DNA from: Betaproteobacteria bacterium
Lineage (GTDB): Bacteria; Pseudomonadota; Gammaproteobacteria; Burkholderiales; JAHFRG01
Direction of reading: 5' to 3'
Assembly: GCA_023258935.1 (NCBI GenBank)
Contig: JAHFRG010000063.1
Location: 1 to 9,269, forward strand
DNA: 9,269 nucleotides
Under the pieces are notes generated by a model, which saw only the letters and a list, made by a program, of their open reading frames with translations, had not been told where the DNA came from and ran no database searches. A program made the position numbers and the translations under genes. Below are positions 1-6,719 of the stretch, one piece after another (position 1 is the stretch's first letter; every line of letters begins with the position of its first letter).

Positions 1-1057
1 GGACCATTGCAGGATGACCCATCCGCAATCTACTTTGAGCGAGGCCGCTTACCAGCAGGAAGCCCTGGGCGAGGAGAACGGGCGTCACCACATAAAAATA
101 GCGCAGCGGTTCCGGATTAGGCCATGCAAACACCATTGCCAAATAGATGGCGACGTAAATCGCGTCGAATTTGAGGTATCTCAGCCGGTAGAGCCAGCCG
201 GCAAGGCAAATCGCACCGAAGGCATTAACGACAAAAACCAAGACCGGCGGTTGACTGCCTCCAAGCCACCCAAATTGCCAGGCGTAGTACAGGTCTAATG
301 ATTCGGAGTGAAGCTGATGGGAGAGAAGCGTTAAGAGCGGAGTCGTCAGATAAACCTTCAGCCAACTGTGCGTATAGCCCGAAAGCCCTACTTGGGTGTA
401 CGCGCTGATGATTGTCCACAGCACGAAGGGAAGCGCGGAAACTGCCATCAGGTATAAATAATTCTTCGGCTTGCGCACTACCAGAAAAAAACAGAATGCC
501 AGTAAAAGTGAAAGAGCGGCGGTGCGAGTCAGAGTTGCACAAGCTACAGCAATAGCGGCGAGCCAAAACCATTTATGATTGTCTTTACGCGTGGCAAGAC
601 AGACCCCCAGGATCGCAAGCAGGCTGAAAAAGATGTAGGGGTCTTCGGTCCAGATATCTAGGGAAAGCAGGTAGGTGTTAACCCTTAATGCAAAGATCAG
701 GCTGACGGCGGCACATAGCCAGACGGAGAGTGATTCTTGCCGCATCCAGAGAAACAGAACCAGCACCGCCAGGAGCAAAAAAGTCATCACGACCAAGTGC
801 GCGACAAGAGTGCTTTCTCCGCCACCAGCGAGGGCAAGAATCCATGGGAAAAGCGGCGGATAAATGATTTGCTTGCTGTATTCGATAAGTATTGGAGAGG
901 CGGGCTGGTAAGGCGAAAAATATTGTGCGGCCAGCAGATAACCGGCGCTGTCCCCGCCCGCGCCGGAAACCTCATGAGACCAACCCAAGGCGTAATAAAA
1001 TGCCGCTAGAGAAAGAAAACCGACCCCGAGCAGGAGCGACTGAATTTTTGAATTCAT
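1..1057 (-). CDS. GT-C (GT39/ArnT-like) membrane glycosyltransferase, C-terminus cut by window edge
   Basis: The minus-strand frame starting at the ATG at 1057 is open for 352 codons to the window edge, so the 3' end is missing. The product is very hydrophobic, with many predicted membrane spans. The first loop carries GGDSAGY with Asp36, where GT-C enzymes usually keep their catalytic acidic residue. It is followed by YPPLFPW (residues 66-72), the aromatic-Pro-Pro-Leu signature of the GT39/ArnT group. A second acidic loop motif, WTEDPY, lies at 136-141, and PEPLRYF at 315-321 resembles the RY motif near the C-terminal half of the family. Such enzymes use a polyprenyl-phosphate sugar as donor and transfer it on the periplasmic face of the inner membrane. 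The acceptor cannot be told from sequence. The neighbouring GT2 and flippase-like genes fit a supply of lipid-linked sugar. The Shine-Dalgarno is weak. The family is fairly sure; the specific function is unknown. Confidence 0.8.
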   Translation of the reverse strand, partial: MNSKIQSLLLGVGFLSLAAFYYALGWSHEVSGAGGDSAGYLLAAQYFSPYQPASPILIEYSKQIIYPPLFPWILALAGGGESTLVAHLVVMTFLLLAVLVLFLWMRQESLSVWLCAAVSLIFALRVNTYLLSLDIWTEDPYIFFSLLAILGVCLATRKDNHKWFWLAAIAVACATLTRTAALSLLLAFCFFLVVRKPKNYLYLMAVSALPFVLWTIISAYTQVGLSGYTHSWLKVYLTTPLLTLLSHQLHSESLDLYYAWQFGWLGGSQPPVLVFVVNAFGAICLAGWLYRLRYLKFDAIYVAIYLAMVFAWPNPEPLRYFYVVTPVLLAQGFLLVSGLAQSRLRMGHPAMV

Positions 1058-1216
1058 GAGCTGTGTCTTCTGTTGTGTTTACTGGTGGGGGAAGAATTTT
1101 CCCAGTCACTCATGATGGGTTGTCTTGGGAACACATAGTATCATTCAAAAGCGTGACAGTAGAGCTACAGTTAATACCGCTGCCGTCAATATGAAAGCGG
1201 GACATTTCTAACAACT
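1058..1216. other. 159-base intergenic space in the glycan cluster
   Basis: This stretch separates the GT-C gene from the small methyltransferase gene; both are read on the minus strand. I see no strong promoter, no terminator hairpin with a U-run and no RNA gene. A 19-codon ATG frame (1113 to 1054, minus) ends in the TCATGA that also contains the GT-C start codon. Nothing else in it can be supported. The gap leaves open whether the GT-C gene has its own promoter. Confidence 0.4.
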
Positions 1217-1873
1217 TTATGTCATGCCCCACAGACTTACCCTAAATAAGGGGCAGGGATAATACAAAGTACGGATTTTTTCGGCCTTGAAACCCACTGC
1301 ACTGAACTCGCGTTCAATTTGGTGGATGTTTTTGACATGATAATGCCCGCTGAACCCGGCGAGGTTACGCCCCAGCTTATACCAGAAGTTTTCTGTAGGT
1401 CCCGACAGAATGATTTTACTGCCCGGCTGCATCATATCCTTGAATTTGCTAAGCAGGGCTGCGCTGTTTTCAATATGTTCCAGCACGTCCAGTGCAAGAA
1501 TATAATCAAATTTCCGGCCGTCAATGTCAGACAAATCCCCATATAGTTCGGCGTTGATGTCCAAGGCTCGGCAAACCTGCTGCGCAAGCAATATATTCTC
1601 ATCGCATCCTACAATCCTGCAGCGCTTTTGATTTAAGTATTTGAAGGTCACGGCCCCGCCGCAGCCAAAGTCGAGAACGGTTTTTCCAGATATATCGCCC
1701 ATGAAACACAGGGCGATATCTATTCTTTTCCAGAACAGCCAGGCCATGAGCCGGTTGGAATGAGTGTACGATGGCAGGGCGTTTTCGTCGTATTCCCCTG
1801 GGGCCGCGCGCTGCAGAAGGCCATGGTAAATACCTTCCATCTGCCGACGGTAATCTTTGTCTATGGCAATCAA
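1217..1873 (-). CDS. class I SAM-dependent methyltransferase (218 aa)
   Basis: A cytoplasmic methyltransferase of the Rossmann-like class I type. Motif I is VLDFGCGGA (residues 66-74), which binds SAM. The acidic residue at the end of strand beta-2 is Asp91 in GCDEN. The post-I/II region has DYILALDVLEHI ending near residue 134, the Methyltransf_11/UbiG-like signature. The substrate is not visible; the setting among glycosyltransferases suggests a sugar or lipid-linked sugar. The start is TTG at 1873: an in-frame TAA lies three codons upstream, so no longer start exists, and the only close ATG (Met13, 1837) has no good ribosome site either. The preceding gene stops 24 bases upstream, so co-transcription is likely. 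The protein is short after the core fold but shows no sign of a frameshift. It does not look like a duplicate of its neighbour, the other methyltransferase. Confidence 0.85.
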   Translation of the reverse strand: MIAIDKDYRRQMEGIYHGLLQRAAPGEYDENALPSYTHSNRLMAWLFWKRIDIALCFMGDISGKTVLDFGCGGAVTFKYLNQKRCRIVGCDENILLAQQVCRALDINAELYGDLSDIDGRKFDYILALDVLEHIENSAALLSKFKDMMQPGSKIILSGPTENFWYKLGRNLAGFSGHYHVKNIHQIEREFSAVGFKAEKIRTLYYPCPLFRVSLWGMT

Positions 1874-1897
1874 ATTGGTTTAAATGTCAGAAGGAAT

Positions 1898-2734
1898 TCA
1901 ATAATTGAACGAATGGCAATAGAACGTTAGGTTGCGATAAAGAGCTTTGGGCAGGCGCAGCTTGACGAGCGGTTTTATCGCAGTAAGCAACGGGTACTTC
2001 CATGGCAAAAGGCTTGGATTGATTTTCCGGATGAAATGTGTCGTCACGAGATCCCGTTCGTGCACTTTTTTCCCCAGGTTTGCATACGCCACTTTCTTGC
2101 TGCGGGGAAAATGCTGGTAAAGTATTTCCAGCAACTCCTCCGCTTTTTCGGGTGGAATATCCGCTTCGCCATCAACTGAAATATCAAAGGTGACGATCAG
2201 CATTCCTCCTTCCTTAAGCACACGCCTGAATTCCGAAACGATGGTTTGGTACGCATCGGTATGCTCCAACACGGATACGCAATATAAAATGTCGAAAGCG
2301 TTGTTCTGAAATGGCAGGTGACGCAAATCCCCCGGGACAAACTTCGCGGGTGCAGGGAGGTGGACATTAAGCCTGCGGTAAACCTCATCCAAAGTCTCAT
2401 CGTAATCACAGCAGGATATGGCGGCGTGGCTGAAGCGGGACGACAGGAAAAAAGGAAAGAAGGTGACGCCCGAGCCGGCATCCAGAATATTCAACCGCTG
2501 CCCCGCATTTCCCGCAAATTCCGAAATTCTGGAGAATACGAACGGGTATTCCCATTGCCTGCTCCATTGGTGCAGCGGATCAGCAACCCATTTCATGCGG
2601 TAACCTTTCAGGCATGCTGATTGCGACCGCACAAACTCATTGGAAAAACTCTCCATTGACTTGAACAAATAGCTTTGAAGCAGCTGTTGATAATCGTCGA
2701 TTTTGGGCAAGCCGGAGTAAAGCGACAATGTCAT
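1898..2734 (-). CDS. class I SAM-dependent methyltransferase (278 aa)
   Basis: A second methyltransferase of the Methyltransf_11 type. After an N-terminal region of about 80 residues, the SAM-binding motif I is ILDAGSGVTFF (residues 83-93). The strand beta-2 acidic residue is about Asp110 in CCDYDET. GDLRHLPF (135-142) supplies the usual acidic contact to adenine, and SVLEHTD (154-160) is the post-motif II signature, followed by RRVLKEGGML. The C-terminal 80 residues are basic with hydrophobic patches, which could hold it at the membrane or bind a lipid-linked substrate; this is a guess. The ATG at 2734 lies only three bases after the TAA of the upstream glycosyltransferase gene, so translation is probably coupled. 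Methylation of the product made by that glycosyltransferase is a reasonable hypothesis but cannot be shown from sequence. Confidence 0.87.
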   Translation of the reverse strand: MTLSLYSGLPKIDDYQQLLQSYLFKSMESFSNEFVRSQSACLKGYRMKWVADPLHQWSRQWEYPFVFSRISEFAGNAGQRLNILDAGSGVTFFPFFLSSRFSHAAISCCDYDETLDEVYRRLNVHLPAPAKFVPGDLRHLPFQNNAFDILYCVSVLEHTDAYQTIVSEFRRVLKEGGMLIVTFDISVDGEADIPPEKAEELLEILYQHFPRSKKVAYANLGKKVHERDLVTTHFIRKINPSLLPWKYPLLTAIKPLVKLRLPKALYRNLTFYCHSFNY

Positions 2735-2737
2735 TTT

Positions 2738-3727
2738 TTACTCAGCCCAGGATTTTTGTGACGGGCTTGGCTTTGTGTTTTGGGCAAGAGGAATCTTGGG
2801 TTCGTGGGTAATGTCGTAATTCACCGCGGAAAGCAGCAACTGGAATCCCATTAACAGCAGCAGGCCGACGATCATCACGGTACCGGCCGAGGTGGCCTCG
2901 CCGAGGCGCATATGGGCGACCCAATTGTAAATGCCGTAGGCGAGACCGGCGATAATGGCAGGGATGCCGCACATGATTTCCAGGGAGGCGATGTTGAATT
3001 CGCGGACAAAGTATTTGAATCCGAGGCGCTTGAGAAACCGGTTCAGATATTTTCCGGGAAACTCCAGCATAACCTGCGGGATTTTCAAGCTGCTGGTTTC
3101 ACCCCGGTAATGCGGAAGCATCGGCACATCCATCACTACGGCATTGGCGATGCCGAGCTGGAACAGCAAGTCGCTTTCAAAAAAATATCCGCGGTCCAGG
3201 CTCTCGGTGTCCAATTGCCTGTAGGCAGCTTGATGCAAGGCGGTAAAACCATTGGTCGGATCCATGATGGACCAATAACCCGAGGAAAATTTGTTGACCA
3301 GCGACAGCATGGCATTTCCGATAAGGCGCCGGCGGGGCATCCCGTCAAGGTGCTTAGGATTGAAAAAACGGTTGCCTTTGGTGTAATCGGCCCGGCTCTG
3401 GATCAGCGGTACGATCAGCTGCGGGACCAGTTCGGGATTCATCTGCCCGTCGCCATCCAGCTTGACCACGATGTCGGCGCCCGCAGCGAAAGCGTGGGCA
3501 TAGCCGGATAGCATTGCGCCGCCCACGCCTTGATTGATTGCATGCTGGATAACGGTCACGCGCGGTTCGTGCGCGAAACTTTCTTTTATTAATTTCCCGG
3601 TTTGCTCCGGGCAGGCATCATCTACCACGATGACGTTGCGGATTTCTTTTTGCTTAAGCGCTTTTTCAATAACGCCCGGAGCTTGTCTGCTCACGCGAAA
3701 GCAGGGAACGACTATGTCAACATTCAT
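2738..3727 (-). CDS. GT2 glycosyltransferase, polyprenyl-phosphate-sugar synthase type (DPM1-like)
   Basis: A family 2 glycosyltransferase with a GT-A fold. Residues 2-8 (NVDIVVP) and VVDDACP (Asp36, Asp37) form the nucleotide-binding start; DGDGQMNPE with Asp91 and Asp93 is the metal-binding DXD. MDPTNGF near 155-161 and GYFFESDLLF near 180-189 are typical of the dolichyl/polyprenyl-phosphate mannose synthase branch. Two hydrophobic helices (about 250-271 and 281-302) anchor the C-terminus in the inner membrane, as in the longer bacterial members. The expected reaction is transfer of a sugar from a nucleotide sugar to polyprenyl phosphate on the cytoplasmic face. The sugar is unknown; the epimerase-like gene next to it hints at an N-acetylated hexosamine. 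The ATG at 3727 has no clear Shine-Dalgarno sequence. It is tightly followed by the 278-residue methyltransferase. Confidence 0.88.
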   Translation of the reverse strand: MNVDIVVPCFRVSRQAPGVIEKALKQKEIRNVIVVDDACPEQTGKLIKESFAHEPRVTVIQHAINQGVGGAMLSGYAHAFAAGADIVVKLDGDGQMNPELVPQLIVPLIQSRADYTKGNRFFNPKHLDGMPRRRLIGNAMLSLVNKFSSGYWSIMDPTNGFTALHQAAYRQLDTESLDRGYFFESDLLFQLGIANAVVMDVPMLPHYRGETSSLKIPQVMLEFPGKYLNRFLKRLGFKYFVREFNIASLEIMCGIPAIIAGLAYGIYNWVAHMRLGEATSAGTVMIVGLLLLMGFQLLLSAVNYDITHEPKIPLAQNTKPSPSQKSWAE

Positions 3728-3887
3728 AATAGCGTCTGTTTGCTGGTTTAATTATTGGTCTGTGCGGAACTATTCGTTGCCCTTACCGGGAGTTTACAGC
3801 AGGTTTCTCCGGGCTGGAACTGGCTATGCAGCAGGAGCCGTTTTTTTGCCCGATTGGCAGATTGGCGGCGCGGGTGGGTGCAGGCCG
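3728..3887. other. 160-base space between epimerase-like and GT2 genes
   Basis: This gap lies between two same-strand genes, the widest inside the cluster. It holds a direct repeat GATTGGC at 3852-3858 and 3860-3866 and a run of seven T at 3841-3847 on the plus strand, but no convincing hairpin that would terminate minus-strand transcription. A promoter for the GT2 gene could lie here; no good -35/-10 pair was recognised. No coding frame or RNA gene is supported. Confidence 0.4.
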
Positions 3888-4976
3888 CTAATTTCCATAA
3901 GCTGCAAGCTCATCAACCACAAGCTTCGTAGGCGAGACGCCCAAAGCGTTTAGTTCGCGCGAGACATGGACCGGCAGTCTTAGCAAGAACTGCTCTAGTA
4001 TATTTTCATCATATGCGCATAATGTTGCCGTAGTCTGCAATCCTTCTTGGCGTTCGGTGGTCTTGCGCATGAGCAGAGTGGGGATGCCCAGATACGAAAG
4101 CTCTTCCTGGTTGCTGCCGCCGTCGGTGATCACAAAGCGGGCGCGCTGGATAAGCTGGACGAACTCCACATATCCCATGCGCGGCAGCAGCTTGATGCGC
4201 ACGTTGGATGCGAGTTCGTCAAGCAAATCGAATTGGGTCAGCTTTTTTCTGGTGGCCGGGTGCAGGACAAAAACCAGCGGATGTTGCGCAGCAGCCTTTT
4301 CAAGCAGGCGGATGATGCGGGCCAGCCGCCGCCGGTAGAAGATGTTTTCAAAACGATGGATGGACACGACGCCGTAGGTTTTTTCCGCGAAAGGCGCCTG
4401 GTTTTTCTGCGGCGCGGCGAGCGCGAGTGCCAGCGCATCGAGCAGCGTGTTGTGTCCGGTATTTATCCGCCTCGCGGAGTATTTTTCCATGTTGTTGTAG
4501 GACCATTCCCCCGGGCAAAAAGCCAGATCGGACAACCTGAATACCGCGCGGCGGGTCAGCTCTTCGGGAAATGGATGAAAAATATTACCGGATTGCAGCC
4601 CGGACTCGATATGCGCTACCGTCAGGCCTCTCAGTTTGCCGACAACCGCCCCGAGAAGCGTCGAAAAAGTGTCGCCGTGGACCAGTATGACGTCATTCAC
4701 GCCTGAACCTAAAACAAACTTATCCATTTTATGCAGGCATTTCCATAAGCAGCGCGTGAACCAGACACCCATTTGCGCGATACCTGTAATTTCTTTTCCC
4801 TGGTATAAATAACTGCGCCGGGTGTGAATGCCAAAATCGTTCAGCAGCTGTTCCATCGTTTCTTCATGCTGTCCGGTGAGCACCAGGCTGAACGGCAACC
4901 CGCGCCTTTCAATCTCCAGAATCACCGGCGCCATTTTTATCAATTGCGCGCGGGTACCGATGAAACAGGAAATCAT
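3888..4976 (-). CDS. UDP-N-acetylglucosamine 2-epimerase-like protein (WecB family, divergent)
   Basis: The 362-residue length and layout match the non-hydrolysing UDP-GlcNAc 2-epimerases, which interconvert UDP-GlcNAc and UDP-ManNAc in the cytoplasm. Visible motifs are GTRAQLIKMAPV (7-18), VHGDT with Asp102, HIESG with Glu124, PFPEE with Glu138, IHRFEN with His207, HP at 239-240 and TERQEG at 307-312. The spacing 102/124/138 equals that of the E. coli WecB catalytic residues Asp95, Glu117 and Glu131, and His207 matches His213. Several usually strict motifs differ: HRFEN instead of HRREN, TDGGSNQEE instead of TDSGGIQEE, and HIESGLQSG instead of HVEAGLRTG. The catalytic set is therefore kept, but substrate contacts may be altered. 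It starts 7 bases after the flippase-like gene, with AAGG just before the ATG. The family is firm; the exact sugar is open. Confidence 0.85.
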   Translation of the reverse strand: MISCFIGTRAQLIKMAPVILEIERRGLPFSLVLTGQHEETMEQLLNDFGIHTRRSYLYQGKEITGIAQMGVWFTRCLWKCLHKMDKFVLGSGVNDVILVHGDTFSTLLGAVVGKLRGLTVAHIESGLQSGNIFHPFPEELTRRAVFRLSDLAFCPGEWSYNNMEKYSARRINTGHNTLLDALALALAAPQKNQAPFAEKTYGVVSIHRFENIFYRRRLARIIRLLEKAAAQHPLVFVLHPATRKKLTQFDLLDELASNVRIKLLPRMGYVEFVQLIQRARFVITDGGSNQEELSYLGIPTLLMRKTTERQEGLQTTATLCAYDENILEQFLLRLPVHVSRELNALGVSPTKLVVDELAAYGN

Positions 4977-4983
4977 CGCCTTG

Positions 4984-5922
4984 TTACGCCCTGAACGATC
5001 TGATGCCGGGCCACAGTAAAGTCAATGCACCCAGCAGTTCTGACAATGTAACCCAAACCCGGAACAGCAGGCTCAGCATGATTGCATCATTGAGCGGAAT
5101 GAATCCGGCAAGAATTCCGCTTGCCACCGCTTCTCTCACGCCGATCCCGCCGGGCGCAAACAGGGCAAGAAAGCCGAGGGTATTACCTACTGCGTTGGCA
5201 AGCAGCATCGCAAAAAGCAGTTCAGCGTTGAGGTCGGCGCCGAAAAAAGTGAAGTAAATGCTGGCAAACACCAGCCCGCTCAAGAGCCATACTCCCAGAT
5301 ACGCCAGCAACAATAAAAGATAACTTTTTTTCGGAATACTCCGCCAGCTTTCGAATTGGTCTTTAAACCAGAGCTTTGGCACCAGGAAATTAAATAGTCT
5401 GACCGTATAGTCCTGGGACAGCATGACTACCGGAATGCTGATTATCCCCAGCAAGCCTATAGCCCACGCCCATTCTGTCCTGACAAGAACCGCCAGCAGA
5501 ACACAGGATAAAACAACAGCAGCATGCAGAAAAATTACCTGTTCATGGAAAGTTGCGAGCAGAGTGCTGTTGATGCGAATGCCTTGTTGCTTCATAAGTG
5601 TTGCGCGCGCCGCCATGCCCCATACTTTCCCCGGAAAATATTTTCCCAGCGTAGTCAAAGCAAGATGTGAAACACTCACCATCAGGGGCAGTCGTGCTGA
5701 GGTAGTGAGCGAGATGATTTTGCCCCAACACCATGCTGCATTGATCCAGAACACAGTCTGCAATACCACAGCGAGGGCCAGGTATGGCGCGGAGAACTGC
5801 AGCGGTGCCGTAAACTTATCGGACTGCTGCTGAAAATAATTAAATACAAAAGCCAGGCTCGCCAGCACAAACAGCACGAGCCAGGCATTTTTCAAAAATT
5901 TTAAGAGATTTTCCCGCGGCAA
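4984..5922 (-). CDS. UPF0104 / LPG-synthase-TM family membrane protein, flippase-like
   Basis: A polytopic inner-membrane protein of 312 residues with about seven to nine predicted spans (first at about 12-30, last at about 285-304). Two signatures identify it as a member of the family that includes the membrane half of MprF and archaeal AglD: LGKYFPGKVWG (92-102) and APGGIGVRE (256-264). It has no soluble aminoacyltransferase domain, so it should not make lysyl-phosphatidylglycerol itself. Stand-alone members usually lie in polysaccharide or glycosylation clusters and are thought to move or handle lipid-linked intermediates; that role is inferred. The start is TTG at 5922, four bases after the soxZ stop. 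The next possible start (ATG at about residue 81) would remove the first two spans. The ribosome site is weak, so coupling to soxZ translation is likely. Confidence 0.83.
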   Translation of the reverse strand: MPRENLLKFLKNAWLVLFVLASLAFVFNYFQQQSDKFTAPLQFSAPYLALAVVLQTVFWINAAWCWGKIISLTTSARLPLMVSVSHLALTTLGKYFPGKVWGMAARATLMKQQGIRINSTLLATFHEQVIFLHAAVVLSCVLLAVLVRTEWAWAIGLLGIISIPVVMLSQDYTVRLFNFLVPKLWFKDQFESWRSIPKKSYLLLLLAYLGVWLLSGLVFASIYFTFFGADLNAELLFAMLLANAVGNTLGFLALFAPGGIGVREAVASGILAGFIPLNDAIMLSLLFRVWVTLSELLGALTLLWPGIRSFRA

Positions 5923-5926
5923 TGGA

Positions 5927-6247
5927 TCAGTTCGCTGCTGCGATGGTGGTTTCGATGGAATTGGCTTCGCCCTTGTTGTCGGACCAACTCACGCTGACTT
6001 TGTCGCCGGCTTTGGCGCCCTTGATTTTGAAGCCGAGGAAGGGGTTCTTGGCTATCCCCTGGCTCCATTGCGCATCCAGCACCACCTTGCCATTGAGTGT
6101 GGCTGTAACCTGCTTGATGAAGTGAATCGGGATTGCTTCGCCTTGTGCGTCCTTACGCTGGCCGGTTTCCATTGGGTGGAGGATGAGCACCTTGATATCG
6201 GCGATTTCGCCTTGCATCTGTGCGCGGATTTTCATTGCCTCAGCCAT
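5927..6247 (-). CDS. soxZ: thiosulfate oxidation carrier protein SoxZ
   Basis: A protein of 106 residues, the normal SoxZ length, with the characteristic N-terminal region (MKIRAQMQGEIADIKVLILHPMETGQRKD, shown here by its key parts KIRAQ, VLILHPMETG and QRKD), then PIHFIKQV and a C-terminal SVSWSDNKG. SoxZ is a small immunoglobulin-like protein without its own signal peptide. It pairs with SoxY and is exported with it by the Tat route. The SoxYZ complex carries sulfur intermediates during periplasmic thiosulfate oxidation, presenting them to SoxAX, SoxB and SoxCD. The ATG at 6247 is preceded by a strong AAGGAGA that overlaps the soxY stop. The other Sox enzymes are not in the window, so whether the pathway is complete is not known. 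Confidence 0.95.
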   Translation of the reverse strand: MAEAMKIRAQMQGEIADIKVLILHPMETGQRKDAQGEAIPIHFIKQVTATLNGKVVLDAQWSQGIAKNPFLGFKIKGAKAGDKVSVSWSDNKGEANSIETTIAAAN

Positions 6248-6252
6248 TCAGT

Positions 6253-6259
6253 TCTCCTT
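6253..6259 (-). promoter_or_regulatory. Shine-Dalgarno of soxZ
   Basis: AAGGAGA on the minus strand, five bases before the soxZ ATG, and overlapping the soxY TAA. It fixes the soxZ start and implies tight co-translation of soxY and soxZ. Confidence 0.85.
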
Positions 6260-6719
6260 ATGCCCCACAACCGCCGATGGTTACCCTGACTTCTTTTGCT
6301 GCGGTGTAAATCTTGCCTTCGGCGTTGACCACGGCCCGAACATTCGCCGATTCGCCCATTTTGATGTAGGTGGAAATGAATGCTTCCGCGCCATTGGAAA
6401 ACTCAAAGCTCGCGATGAGCGGGAAAGGGTTTTTCTCGGCGATGATTGCCATCGTCCGTGTGCCGGGAATTCTGCTGGTTACCTCGATCTGCACCCGCGC
6501 GCCGTTTTCGGCAAGGTCGGGGGCTTTAATCAGGATGTCGATGCTCGGCGTGGCATCGGTTGCGCCTATGCCTTTCAGCGCGTCTGCTAGCGCCCTGGCT
6601 TCAAAAGCCGGTTTATTCCATGCGGCGGCCCATAGGCTGGCTGGCTTGATAAGGCCGGCACCCAACACCGCGGCAATTGCACCGGCGCTTTGCATGAATG
6701 TTCTACGCAGTATATCCAT
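6258..6719 (-). CDS. soxY: thiosulfate oxidation carrier protein SoxY
   Basis: A 153-residue protein with a Tat signal at the N-terminus: the twin arginines are Arg5-Arg6 in LRRTFMQ, followed by a hydrophobic stretch to about residue 31. The mature part ends in VTIGGCGA, the swinging arm of SoxY; Cys151 is the residue to which sulfur substrates are bound. The usual ending is GGCGG, so the last Gly is replaced by Ala. SoxY acts in the periplasm as a complex with SoxZ. The ATG at 6719 is the only usable start giving a full twin-arginine signal; the frame upstream is open for a short way but has no start codon before a stop. The ribosome site is poor. soxY is the first gene of the minus-strand unit and faces the divergent ChrB-domain gene. 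Confidence 0.95.
   Translation of the reverse strand: MDILRRTFMQSAGAIAAVLGAGLIKPASLWAAAWNKPAFEARALADALKGIGATDATPSIDILIKAPDLAENGARVQIEVTSRIPGTRTMAIIAEKNPFPLIASFEFSNGAEAFISTYIKMGESANVRAVVNAEGKIYTAAKEVRVTIGGCGA

Noticed and set aside
14..863. Several short frames on both strands within the first 1000 bases
   Set aside because: The minus-strand frame from 1057 to the left edge is continuous and gives a coherent GT-C membrane protein, so the others are shadows.
2912..3511. 199-codon plus-strand frame opposite the GT2 gene
   Set aside because: No family motif or convincing start context; the GT2 motifs on the other strand explain the open frame.
3822..3847. GGCT...AGCC followed by a T-run, like an intrinsic terminator on the plus strand
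   Set aside because: The stem is only four base pairs with a ten-base loop, and no plus-strand gene ends here.
4047..4706. 219-codon plus-strand frame opposite the epimerase-like gene
   Set aside because: Its product shows no recognisable domain, while the minus strand carries the full set of epimerase motifs.
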